Shown here one piece after another: positions 11,440 through 21,745 of a stretch of DNA of 64,000 nt. Both the position numbers and the translations under genes were made by a program. The stretch is from assembly GCA_036873135.1 (NCBI GenBank), contig JAPTYO010000034.1:310001-374000 (forward strand), written 5' to 3'. Each line of letters opens with the position of its first letter. The first letter of the stretch is position 1. The notes beneath the pieces were generated by a model. The model saw only the letters and a list, made by a program, of their open reading frames with translations. It searched no databases and was not told where the DNA came from. This DNA comes from Clarkia xantiana subsp. parviflora (taxonomy: Eukaryota > Streptophyta > Magnoliopsida > Myrtales > Onagraceae).

Positions 11440-11935
11440 ACAGGGTGATCCTTTCAGGATTCAATAGTGTCGTCAAATCACGTTATGCACGTAACACGTT
11501 CGACAGAACCGAACTCAATATATGAACACAACATGATTTTACGATAGCCGACGACAACGACGAAATTAACGTTAACAGTATGATAAACAGAAAGTACAAC
11601 CCACTGCAATAAGTAACGAACATAAGCAGTAGCAACAATTAACAGCAGACGCAGCAGGACAACAGCTAGTTGAAGGAATGCAGCAACAACTGGACTAAAG
11701 CAGCAGAAGCACTTGACAGAAGAACACTAGTAGAGTGGCTCTTCCACCGTTTCCTAATCACGATCGGATTATGAATATCGATGGATATGCACCCAATTGT
11801 GACATCGACAAATCGACTTAATAACAAAACCAATCAATCATGAGCTAAACGAAGTAAGTAATTTGACTAAGTATTCGAGATAAAAATACATTTAGAAATA
11901 CTCATATACATAAAATATCTAATTTGAATTAACCA
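11440..11935. repeat. Conserved 3' flanking block of PR-10 copy 2
   Basis: Same non-coding block as at 8100-8620, with only small differences. It contains an A/C-rich stretch with CAGCAGACGCAGCAGG-like repeats. No gene is seen. Confidence 0.6.
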
Positions 11936-12395
11936 TTTGGACTGATTAGTCTGCAGTCTGCACAAATCAATTGATCCGCGCAGTCCAGTCTGTGTGAATC
12001 TGTTGATCTGCACAGTCCAGATAAAACGTTGATCCGCACGAGTACATACCGCCCAGACCCATTAAGGCTCAAAATTACTTGGGATACGTGAGAAGACGAC
12101 TCATTTGTACAACTCGACACTGGTATTTACAAGGAGAAAGTTTCGAACTTCTACATTGATGCGTAAACCCCTTCGTTACCAAATAAGCTTATCATAGCTT
12201 ATCCGCAATAATTATTCTGGAATAACATTATTAAAATTCAATACATGATTAACTCCTATTCGAGAATAAGAACCTAAAAACCTATAAATACTCGATTCAA
12301 CTCTTCATTCAAGGTTGATCTTTTTTACACTTGATCCCTCATTTTATCTCTCTACATTCGGCAATTGACTTAAGTTTACGACCCGGTTACCCTAA
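11936..12395. other. Spacer with a diverged foldback-MITE end
   Basis: Positions about 12078-12250 resemble the arm of the element at 1-92, including a segment like CCCCTTCGTTACCAAATAAG. The opposite arm is missing. The first part (11950-12060) has short CTGCACAGTCCAG-like repeats. No coding region is recognised. Confidence 0.5.
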
Positions 12396-12644
12396 TAAGA
12401 AAATATAGAAAGAGAAATAGATCGAAGCAAGGAACCCTAATCCTCTACCACACCTTACTATGCCACTAATTAAACTACTCGAAATCGGCTAGGTCTATTT
12501 CAAATTCAATTAGATGAATTTCGAGTTCGAGTCAAGATTTCCCTTTACCGATTAAACACGAGTTTATTCGTATTCAACTTAAGAGACTCACGGGTCTATT
12601 CATATTCTTTGTATCAAAAATATATTTGAATTAAGTTCAAGATA

Positions 12645-12648
<4 letters not shown>

Positions 12649-12681
<33 letters not shown>
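12649..12681. repeat. (TA)n microsatellite
   Basis: AT dinucleotide run upstream of PR-10 copy 3. Confidence 0.9.
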
Positions 12682-12683
<2 letters not shown>

Positions 12684-12962
12684 CAAAATCTGCAAACTAC
12701 TATTTGATCCTTATCTTTTTCAAAAACTCGATTTAAGATGTATAACTTATAATTTAACTTTAAACTTAACTAATCAAATCGAGCTGAGCTCGAACTCGTC
12801 TAATATGATGTCGAGCTCAAATTTGAAAAAATAAGGATAAGTCAAGTTGTAACTTGCCTAAAATGTTAATAATGCATCCAATAATGTATGTGGTTAAACA
12901 AATTGGTGCGCGTTGGCTTCTTTTTTAGAAGCCAAAAGCATTATTATTCTTGGCCAAAAGTG

Positions 12963-12963
<1 letters not shown>

Positions 12964-13030
<67 letters not shown>
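12964..13030. repeat. (ATT)n microsatellite
   Basis: Trinucleotide run upstream of PR-10 copy 3. Confidence 0.9.
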
Positions 13031-13031
<1 letters not shown>

Positions 13032-13178
13032 ACTCTCCAATCTGTACTGTTTGTTTGAATACCATATTCATTGGATTTTTGCTGACTTTCTAGAAAAGTT
13101 GCTAAAGCTGAAGGTCCATATTGGAGTGCTATATATTTTGAACTAGGCAGACAATGCATTTTTATTTAGCAACCTTGC

Positions 13179-13186
13179 TATAAATA
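13179..13186 (+). promoter_or_regulatory. TATA box of PR-10 copy 3
   Basis: TATAAATA 112 bp upstream of the ATG, in the conserved PR-10 promoter context. Confidence 0.75.
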
Positions 13187-13297
13187 CCACTCCATTTCTT
13201 TGCAATTCTCACCAACACAAAGCTTGAATAACTACTAGCAAAACACCTTAAATTCTCCCAATTTTTATAACCATCTCTTCTTTTTCAAAAACAAGAT

Positions 13298-13973
13298 ATG
13301 GGTGTTACTACATATACTCAGGAGTTCAAAACTTCAATTGCTCCATCAAGGATGTTCAAGGCATTGATTCTCGACTCGCACAACCTCATTCCCAAGGTTG
13401 CTCCCGGAGGCATCTCGAGCATTGAATTCATCGAAGGAGATGGTGGAGTTGGAAGCATTAAAAAGACCAATTTCGCTGATGGTTAGTATTGATAGTTTAA
13501 TATATAACATTCAAAATCACGTATTAATGTTTCGTGCAGTAAAAGTAATTATATCGATATCATGCAAGATTTTGCATTTTTTAAATTACAAACTTACGAG
13601 AGTATGATATGTTTCGATTTCATCTCAAGTCATAATTTAATCAAATTTTTCTAAAAATGTATTTATGTGTTTCTTAGGTAACCCGTTGAAGTGGGTTAAG
13701 CACAGAATTGATGTCGTCGACAGTGAGCATTTGGTGTCCAAATACACTTTGATCGAGACTGGTGTAGCATTCGACAAGATCGACTTTGTCAACTACGAGG
13801 TTAAGTTCGAGGCTTGTGATGGTGGAAGTCTTGTCAAGAACATCAGTGAGTATCACACTAAGGAAGGTGCTGAGCTTAAGGAAGAAGACATTAAGGGAGG
13901 AAAAGATAAGGTATTTGGACTTTACAAGGTGGTCGAGGAGTATCTCATTGCCAACCCTGATGTGTATGCTTAA
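13298..13973 (+). CDS. PR-10 / Bet v 1-like protein, copy 3
   Basis: Exons are 13298-13481 and 13678-13973, coding for 159 aa. The exons are nearly identical to copies 1 and 2, but the intron is only 196 bp and has the same sequence type as copy 4 (it contains ATATCGATATCATGCAAG), not that of copies 1 and 2. This mosaic suggests either loss of intron sequence or gene conversion between copies. P-loop GDGGVG and the C-terminal VVEEYL are present. The function is inferred from the family: a cytosolic ligand-binding, defence- or stress-linked protein. It appears intact. Confidence 0.92.
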
Positions 13974-14164
13974 ACTATCATGGACTTCAAGGATGTCATA
14001 TACTACAACCATGTGGAAAAGTTGTTTTGTGATTTTCCGTTCTTTATTGTCATAAGATGTTTTGCTGGCCTCGACTTTCTAAAGTCATCAATATAAATAT
14101 AAAAATAATAAAAGCATTTTGGAGTTTTGTTTGAAATCTTTCAAAGTCAACGAGGTTTAAAAAT

Positions 14165-14624
14165 ATGGGGTGATCACCTTCCAGGATTCAATAGTGTCGT
14201 CAAATTACGTTATGCACGTAACACGTTCGACAGAACCGAACTCAATACATGAACACAACATGATTTTACGATAGCCGACGACAACGACGAAAGTAACGTA
14301 AACAGTATGATAAACAGAAAGTATAACCCACTGCAATAAGTAACGAACATAAGCAGCAGCAACAATTAACAACAGACGCAGCAGGACAACAGCTAGTTGA
14401 AGGAATGCAGCAACAACTGGACTAAAGCAGCAGAAGCACTTGACAGAAGAACACTAGTAGAGTGGCTCTTCCACCGTTTCCTATTCACGATCAAATTATG
14501 AATATTGATGGATATGCACCCAATTGTGACATCGACAAATCGACTTATTAACAAAACCAATCAATCATGAGCTAAACGAAGTAAGTAATTTGACTAAGTA
14601 TTTGAGATAAAAATACATTTAGAT
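14165..14624. repeat. Conserved 3' flanking block of PR-10 copy 3
   Basis: Third copy of the block seen at 8100 and 11440. Similarity stops abruptly at about 14624, the right border of the tandem duplication. Confidence 0.6.
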
Positions 14625-14739
14625 CGTGGCCACTACAGATCGTGACTCCGCTTCAGATCCGGTGACTCCACTACAAATTCGGTGGCCCTTCTTTAAAGAT
14701 CGTGATTTCGTTCGAGTACTCATTACCTTAGTGGTTCAA
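14625..14739. other. Short spacer, nothing recognised
   Basis: Short repeats such as GATCGTGACTCCG/CAGATCCGGTGACTCC. It links the end of the PR-10 duplication to the HSP70 fragment. Confidence 0.4.
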
Positions 14740-14772
14740 CTATGCCTTTGCAATCTCTCTCATCTTGACCGG
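14740..14772 (-). pseudogene. Cytosolic HSP70 fragment, downstream part
   Basis: On the minus strand these bases read VKMREIAKA then a stop. They continue in frame from the HSP70 fragment at 22969-23102, where the conserved order is EEISSMV then KMREIAEAYLG. Element A separates the two parts, and its 5-bp target duplication ACCGG (14768-14772) lies at the join. The premature TAG (14740-14742) marks it as a pseudogene. Confidence 0.75.
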
Positions 14773-15995
14773 TGTTTCGACCAAGCTCGCGGACGGACGT
14801 CGGGTCGCGCACGAGGCTTGTCGAATTCTAAGTGTTTGAGCCCGCGGACGGACGTCGGGTCGCGCACGGGACTTGAAATCTTCTAAGTGTCTGAACCCGC
14901 TGACGGACGGCTGGACGTCGCGCGCGGGGCTTGAAAATCTCTAAGTGTCTGAACCCGCGGGCAGACGGCGGGTTGACGGACGGAGAGCTTTCTGCGACGA
15001 CCAAGTTAACGCGGGCGGTCCGCTGTCTAACTTGTCGGAGTCGTCGGGTGGTGTGTAAGCTTGTTGAGGTTGCAACCGCGGGTAGAGGGCCGCGCGCGGG
15101 CTTCAGCCTTTGATCTTCAAGATACACTAAGTCATTCGGGGCTCTCTCGCGTCCTGCCTGCTCGTACCTGCAAGAGGAGCTCTGTCAAGCAAGTCCCGCG
15201 CAGAGGGGGGGGGTGCTTGACGTGCTCACTCCGACGGTCAACATTAGACAGTTTCTAGAGAGAGAAAGTTAGAGAGAAGTCAGAGCTTTTCCCAATTCTC
15301 CCCAAAGTGACTTTTGAATGAGTTGAAGTGACTTTTTTTTTTGTGTTCACCCCCAAGGTGGCTATTTATAGGCAACCTTGGACCGTAAACCGGTTTTGGC
15401 CCGGTTCAATGTGGAAATGTGAACCGGGATGCATGGGTAAGCTTCGGGAAAAAGGGCTCTGACGTGCGTCTCAGGCGGCCGTCATAAACGGGACGAGCGC
15501 GCCGCTTAAACAAAGGTCTCGGACACATAGGAGTTAGTGTAAAAATCGGGTCTCCGTATACGTCCGAGGCGAAATGGGGGGTGTGCGCGACACCCCCCGG
15601 GTGTGGAGCTTACCCGGAATTCCGGGTAAGCTAGGCTTACCCGGAAATTCCGGGTAGGCCGGGGCTTACCCGGAATTTCCGGGTAAGCCGGGCTTACCCG
15701 GAAATTCCGGGTAAGCCGGGGCTTACCCGGAATTTCCGGGTAAGCTGGGCTTACCCGGAAATTCCGGGTAAGCTCAGCTTACCCGGAATTTTCCGGGTAA
15801 GCCCAGCTTACCCGGAAATTCCGGGTAAGCTAGGCTTACCCGGAAATTCCGGGTAAGCCCCCCGGGGCGCCGGGCAAGTTCGCGACTTGCCCGGTTTACC
15901 CCGGTTAGCTCGAAATCGGGTTTTTGTAGTGGGCCTTGTGCGTGTATGAGGTCCGAATAATTAAAACCGAGCCCGAATCATGCGTATATCCATCA
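14773..15995 (-). repeat. Element A, 3' LTR (left copy)
   Basis: On the coding (minus) strand this LTR starts TGATGGATATACGC and ends GGTCGAAACA. It holds the palindrome array at 15608-15858, a TATA box (TATAAATA, minus, 15370-15363) and the conserved stem-loop at 15184-15221. Confidence 0.9.
15608..15858. repeat. Array of nine palindromes in the element A LTR
   Basis: Nine near-identical palindromes of the type CTTACCCGGAAATTCCGG plus GTAAG follow each other, with units of 24-30 bp. Each can fold back on itself in either strand. They lie upstream of the TATA box in the element's sense, so in U3. The right LTR has the same array at 22581-22831. Confidence 0.95.
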
Positions 15996-16004
15996 CTTGC
16001 CCCC
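15996..16004 (-). other. Polypurine tract of element A
   Basis: The minus-strand sequence GGGGGCAAG lies directly against the 3' LTR, as expected for the primer of plus-strand DNA synthesis. Confidence 0.7.
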
Positions 16005-16876
16005 GAGTTAAACAATGGCTTGACCTTTGTTTAACTCTATTCTAAGATAGGGTATACGCGTGATACGGGTCGTCTGCTCACCTTGGGTTTTGACCTACCA
16101 AGGGTGGATATGTGCGGCTCAGACGAGCTTCTTGCCTTAGTTTTTGAGATGATCACGGTTGATAACTGCGTGACGGGTTAGTAGCATAACAGACTACAAG
16201 TAATATAATAAATGTGGTTTTGGAAAAAATGAGGCGTGAGCACACGTGAAATTTTTCGGGTTTGTGTGATGATCCAAGCAATATGGAAAGTTCATGCCAC
16301 GACTAAATGTATCAAAGTGATAACAAATCATGCAAGTCTTGATAAAATGTTTTTCATGCAATACGGTAGTTTCCGGGAGCCCGTCGTCCGAGACAGCCGT
16401 CTTAACGGCGAGACGACGGTTTTGGGTGAATGACATGATGTCGGGTTTGGAAAATCACATGCAACGGACATTATACGAGAAGTCATGGATGTAAATCATG
16501 GATGTGTGCAATGCATGGCGATGACGTGCGTATGACGTATGTGTAAAAGATGCATAGTCATGTACTAAAAGACTTAGAAAAAATAGAGATAGGTAAAGGG
16601 TTACCTACACACTTATGAGGGAGTGTGTATCCCGGACGTGCGGGTCCTAAGCCCGCGAGGTGTGATGCATCCGCCGTGTCGTTGACGAACGGAGTATGTT
16701 CGCAGCGTATGTGTCGGGAGTCGAGGCCCTTGTTGATATAGTATTGCCCCCGGAGTAGAGGTGCTTGTAGTGACGTGATAGTGCCAGCCTAATGACTCGT
16801 CACCATGGTTGTCGTCGTTTGATCTTTGTCGACTGCCGTTTATTGTCGTCATAGGAAAATACTTAGAAAGTATTTT

Positions 16877-17262
16877 TTGATGGTCGACACTTCGTCATAT
16901 GTCGACTGCTGACATGGTGGAACACTTAGAAATATTCACTGACGGTTGGCACCTCGTCATGTGTCGACTGCTGACATGGTGGAACACTTAGAAAATATTC
17001 CTTGATAGTCGACACCTCGTCATATGTCGACTGCTGACATGGTGGAACACTTAGCAAATGTTCTTTGACAGTTGACACCTCGTCACAGGTCGACTGCTGA
17101 GATGGTGGAACACTTAGAGAATGTTCTTGACAGTCGGCACCTCGTCATAGGTCGACTGCTGAGATGGTGGAACACTTAGAAAATGTTCTTGACAGTTGGC
17201 ACCTCGTCATATGTCGACTGCAGACATGGTGGAACACTTAGAAAATATTCCTTGATTGGCTC
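16877..17262. repeat. Six ~63-bp tandem repeats inside element A
   Basis: The motif GGTGGAACACTTAG recurs at about 16916, 16979, 17042, 17105, 17167 and 17229. Each is preceded by a GTCGACTGCTGACAT-like segment. The repeats contain paired GTCGAC sites. No protein reading frame is conserved across them. Confidence 0.85.
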
Positions 17263-17539
17263 TTTCTTTCATGACCCTGCTACCATTCATATGCGTGCTA
17301 GCTGAGTATGTGTGTGCTTGTATGTGTGCGCTTGTATGTGTGCGCTTGTATGTGCGCGTTTGTTCCAACACTTAGAATTTTTTCCTTGTCTGTTGCCATG
17401 CATGTTGTTAATATGGGCTTGATGTCGACGTATAGTAGGTGTCGTCATGGTGGTTGATGTGAACAGGGAGTTGCCCCCGTCGTAGGGTGTTCGCTATGTG
17501 ATAAGTAGAGACTAACGAGTCTTGTAGGTATGTAGTTGT

Positions 17540-17880
17540 CTCCCATGTCGATGGTTACTGGGATCTCCCGAAGTAGGGTGTGCTCCATGACTACTACTTG
17601 GTTTTTCCAAAGTTGGGTGCATTCCACGACTGCTACCTGGTTGTTCCCAAGTTGGGTGCATTCAGCGACAGCTACTTGATGTTTCTGAGGTAGGGAGAAG
17701 GCCAAAGGTCGGCGAGGCGACGTGTCCTTCCATGGCGTCGGTCAAAGGTCGGCAAGGCGACTGCCTATCCATGTTGTTGCCGCTACCTGGTGTTTTCAAG
17801 GTAGAGTGCATTCTGCGACCGCTACTTGACTTTCCCCAAGGTAGAGTGTGTCTAGCGACCGCTACCTGGTTTGCGAGAGA
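17540..17880. repeat. Diverged ~47-bp tandem repeats inside element A
   Basis: Segments of the form GCGACCGCTACCTGG with AAGGTAGAGTGCATTC repeat about six times with substitutions. Two GGTCGGCRAGGCGAC segments interrupt them at 17706-17760. Non-coding. Confidence 0.65.
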
Positions 17881-18439
17881 GGATTCGTATGGAATCGCTT
17901 GTATGCGCTCCCGGAGCCTTGAGCCATTTTGAGGATAAAACTTGATCGAAAGGTGGTCGGATGGCATCTTGGTAATTATAACCAATTTCGTATGTCTCTG
18001 AATTCTTTAGTTCTTGAATTTGTCGCTTTGCAGAGTGCTTGAATGCCTGTGTCACTTTGCACAAATGTGTGAAAATTTGATTAGTAGGCGGCCTAGGCCT
18101 TTGACGAGCGTAAGGATTTTTGACTCCCGAGCGGGAGGATCCCTAGCTGTTTGTATGCGGACAGCTGGTCCGTTGGGTTGGATGTCCCTGCAAAGGACTG
18201 TGATGAATGTAGTTGATGTGTGTGGCTTGTGATGCTGTGCGCGCAGTGCTGCACCTAGTGCTTGCTGCTACTATACGTAGTTTCTGAGCGAGAGGTGTTA
18301 CTCCTCTTCTTAGAGCGTCGATGCATGCGCGTTTGGTAGGAGGTGTACGTGCTTCACACGACTCTCCCAAATCTTGTAAACTGACGATCTCAGAATAACA
18401 GTGGTATGTCATGACTTGTCGTTGTGTTTCCCGGAAACG

Positions 18440-19770
18440 ACGCCAAGTGTACAGGGCGGAGTCGCATGCGGATTTCCTCAGACTGTTCCCGGCCTCGGCG
18501 ACACTCCTCCTGTTGGCCCGGGTATGGGACTTGTGCCTTTAAAGGTTGAGACTTTTCCCATGCTAACATGCTAATGGTCTTTTTGTGGTTGTCTTTGCAG
18601 GCTTGGTACTCCCTACGGCGGGGGGAGTTGTACCTGTCCGAGAGAATGATGCTGACGTCCGTTCCCCGAGCGATCCTAGGAGGTCGACGTCTGCTGGCAT
18701 GCCTCTTGCTCCTTCCTGCGATAAAGGGAAGGGGCCAATGTATGGAGATTCGACCATGCCTGCCCCCTGGTCGGGGAACGGCCGTTCAGCGGAGGTGCCT
18801 TCCTTGGCAGGTGATTGTGGTTGACTTCTTGTTGTACTGGTATAGTTTTGCCTTCTCCTCACGTGTTTGCTTTTGACGCGTAGTTGTTCCTATTCCTTCA
18901 GCTCTTCGCAAGTCCGATCTGATGTGTCGGCTTGATCGGGATGTATCCGGGAACGAGTGGACTCCCTACTCTCAGTCTGCTATTTGCTTTCCCAAGGATA
19001 TTTCCTTGAGCACACCTGCTGTCGGTGTGCGTGTGGTTCAGCGGTCTGTTCCGCCGGCTGACCGCAAAAAGTGCCCCCGTGACTCTGAGGCTGCTTTGAA
19101 GTGTGTTAAGGAGTCGCTTGCACGACTTTACTCCTGTATGTTGTTTTCTTTTCATGTTGTATCTATCATGTTTGTCTGGCTTCTTTGTGTATGATGCGCT
19201 TGTGTTGTTGTTGGAGAAGGCGCGCGCATATTCAGATGCTTCTTCCAAGGCTTCCGCTAATCTCAAGGGAAGTTAGGATTGCGCGTCTCAGCTGGAGGCG
19301 GAGCTGTTTGCCTTATTGCGCCAGGAGAAGGTTGACGGGGTGGCACATGCTGTGGTGCTGAAGGAGACTAAGGAGTCTTATGTTGTCCTGGGTGATCAGC
19401 TTGGGATGGTTGAGTTTCCTACTACAGCTGGTTACTCCAAACTTCTCGAGAAGGCACGTGATAATCACATGGAGTCTTTCTCTGTGGATTGCTTCGGGAG
19501 GATATACTCTCTTGTCCCCGATTTTCCTTTCCAGAGTACTGGGCCATATACTGGCTATGCCCTCGGGGCTATTACGGGGATCCGAGCGGGCGATGTGGGC
19601 GGAGCGAGGTGTCCGTGGTATATGCTCCCTCATAAGTGGTTTGACGGGACAGGCGTCCGTCCCTGTTGGCGACGATCGCCGTGTTGTTTTCAGCAGCCCT
19701 GCGCGTGATGTTTTCATGGCTGACGCGTTTGGCTCTGGTGCTCCTGACGTTGGGTCAGGTTGATCTTTCT
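18440..19770 (+). pseudogene. Opposite-strand extra ORF remnant of element A, apparently spliced
   Basis: Coding-like stretches on the plus strand are opposite to the element's own transcription. Plausible exons are about 18596-18810, 18901-19136 and 19207-19600. The first two are flanked by GCAG and GT-type splice signals (TTTGCAG before the first; GGCAGGTGATTG and CTTCAG around the next intron). The last exon reads QLEAELFALLRQEK, then VVLKETKESYVVLGDQ and SVDCFGRIYSLVPDFPF, a coiled-coil-like C-terminal region. A TAG lies at 19273-19275. Tat-lineage elements such as Grande are known to carry antisense extra ORFs between pol and the 3' LTR, and the position fits that. The product's function is unknown. 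Confidence 0.5.
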
Positions 19771-20174
19771 TTGTTTTATACGACTCTCTTGTGTATATAT
19801 GGTCGCTCCCCTTGCATGGGTGAGATTTTGGCGGGGTGAGTCCCGAGCTTGACTTTTTATGCTGGCTGGATGCCTTTGCTCTTCAGACCTGCTATATTAT
19901 ATATAGATATGCCTGACATGAGATGTTAGAAAGATATAATACTAAGTATTATTTTGCATCTTCCTTCATTGCTGTCTCAATGACTTGTTCTCTTTTTGTA
20001 AGAGTGTTGCTCTATTGAATGGTTGATTTTCTTGATCCGATGGCTTCCCTTGGGAAATGGCATCTCTGTTGGTGGTGGGGTGCGGATGAATCAGTATCAT
20101 CGGCACTTGTGGCTTTGTAAGGAGGATGATCCATGTTGAACTGCTTGTCTTCCTTTACAAGGATGTAAATAGAT

Positions 20175-20725
20175 TAGTATGTTCACATACTTGATATAGT
20201 TGTTTGTTTGCGAAGCGTGGATAGATTAGTACGTCCGACACATGCATTTGTTTGTGAGGGAGGATTCCTACGGAACCGCTTGTCCCCGATTTTTCGCAAG
20301 GATGTGAATAGATTAGTACGTTCACATCCTTGTGTGATGGCGAAGTGTGGATAGATTAGTACGACCGACACTTGCATTTGTTTGCGAGGGAGGATTCCCA
20401 ATGATCCGTTTATTCCCCGACTTTTGCAAGGATGTGAATAGATTAGTACGTTCACATCCTTGTATGATGGCGAAGTGTGGATAGATTAGTACGTCCGACA
20501 CTTGCATTTGTTTGCGAGGGAGGATTCCCAATGATCCGTTTATTCCCCGACTTTAGCGAGGATGTGAATAGATTAGTACGTTCCCATCCTTGTATGATGG
20601 CGAAGTGTGGATAGATTAGTACGTCCGACACTTGCATTTGTTTGCGAGGGAGGATTCCCAGTGATCTGCTTATCCCCCGACTTTTGCAAGGATGTGAATA
20701 GATTAGTACGTTCACATCCTTGTTG
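20175..20725. repeat. ~133-bp tandem repeats inside element A
   Basis: About four and a half units, each with GATAGATTAGTACGTCCGAC, TTTGTTTGCGAGGGAGGATT and GTGAATAGATTAGTACGTTC. The last motif recurs at about 133-bp steps (20304, 20437, 20570, 20696). ORFs reading through them are repeat artefacts. Confidence 0.9.
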
Positions 20726-20852
20726 AGATTATTTTATCTCCTTGTATGCGTTGTGCTCCCTCTGTTTTAAATACAGGCATGAGCTTTGCTTAGTCTTGCT
20801 TTGATATCCTTTTGATGGCTTTTCTTGTTGATTGCCCTTTCCGCGTATAGAG

Positions 20853-21720
20853 TTAGGGCCTTTGTTGATGATGTACGTGGCTTGTCCCTGGTCTTGGACC
20901 GGGGTTGCTCGCCATTACAAAGTGATTTTTCCTATGCAAGGAGTAATCTTGATATCCCTGGAATGTCTGAGACAGCTGTCTCCAGGTTCCTTCATTGAAT
21001 GGCCCTGCTTGGTAGGGTGTTTGGGAGCGCGAGAGCTCCTGTCTTGTCCCTTGTTGGGGGAACTGCCTGTTTCGCTGTGTATTCCCGTGAAAGGTCGGGG
21101 TTTTTGAGATCGTAGGGCCTCTCTGCTGAAGTGCATTCAATGGAGGCGCCTGTGTTGGTGTCAGGGGCATATTTGCTTGTTGCGCGGGAGGGGGCGGAGG
21201 CGCCCCGTATCCTTGGTTGTGCAGGGCTTTTCTCAGATGAAGCAGCTGTTCGAGTGTCGCCATTATTACTGGGGTGACTGCAGGCGCAGCCTGTGCCCCT
21301 GGTGCCTGATTGTATGCCCCAGCATTTGGCATTCTGTATGATTGCTCCTGCGTGTTGAAGGTTTGATGGGCGGAGCCCGGAGGAGCGTGGGTTTGCTGTG
21401 TGACCCCTCTGCGCGTTACTCCGAGAGTGTACGCTTCTTGTTGGCATAGACGAGGCGACTGAGGCCTCGCTTTGGCTCTGCGGGGAGTCTCTCTGAGCTC
21501 TCTGCAGAGGAGGTCTCATGCTTGACTCCGGGGTCGGAGTTTTCCTTGGACGTCCTGGTCGTCTTTTCTTTGTCTTAGTCGGCGGTGGCTGCTCGTTGCG
21601 TGGGGTCTCATGATTGTATGCCCATTGCGTAAGAGGTTTCGTCCCCTGCACTGAAGCCTCCGTATATGGTGTATGTGTTTTCCATCTTGCTTGTTTGTTT
21701 GAGTAACGCAGGCTTTCTGT
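20853..21720 (-). pseudogene. Gag-like remnant of element A (broken frames)
   Basis: Directly downstream of the primer-binding site on the minus strand are overlapping coding-like stretches in different frames. One (21332-20853, 159 aa) contains VTPVIMATLEQLLHLRKAL followed by a Gln/Pro-rich stretch. The same TP..M.AL.ELL.LR..L motif occurs in elements B and C, so it is a shared gag-proximal domain. Another frame (21840-20992) carries KKRRPGRPRK at 21570-21541, an AT-hook-type motif, but that frame also runs into the LTR and is only partly trustworthy. No zinc knuckle or protease motif is seen. The remnant cannot make a normal gag. Confidence 0.55.
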
Positions 21721-21727
21721 TGCGTTT

Positions 21728-21744
21728 CCCACAGACGGCGCCAA
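21728..21744 (-). other. Primer-binding site of element A
   Basis: The minus strand reads TTGGCGCCGTCTGTGGG one base inside the 5' LTR. Element B has the same 17 bases and element C shares the first 12. The leading TGG matches the CCA end of a tRNA. I do not assign the tRNA. Confidence 0.75.
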
Positions 21745-21745
21745 G

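Larger units (their letters stand above)
5940..14624 (+). repeat. Tandem duplication of three PR-10 gene blocks
   Basis: Three blocks begin near 5940-5980, 9287 and 12395. Each has the same order: a flank with ACCCTAATCCTCTACCACAC, a (TA)n tract, an (ATT)n tract, a TATA promoter, a two-exon PR-10 gene and a long conserved 3' flank. Start codons are 3347 bp (1 to 2) and 3058 bp (2 to 3) apart. The hAT element at 8629-9278 contributes to the longer first interval. High similarity in non-coding flanks points to recent unequal crossing-over. Confidence 0.85.

Noticed and set aside
15608..15858. Possible CRISPR-like array (regular repeats)
   Set aside because: There are no unique spacers; units are contiguous palindromes inside an LTR in plant DNA.
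19313..19763. Minus-strand ORF of 134 codons and a second plus-strand ORF overlapping it
   Set aside because: The plus-strand frame beginning near 19313 shows family-like sequence; the others are shadows of it.
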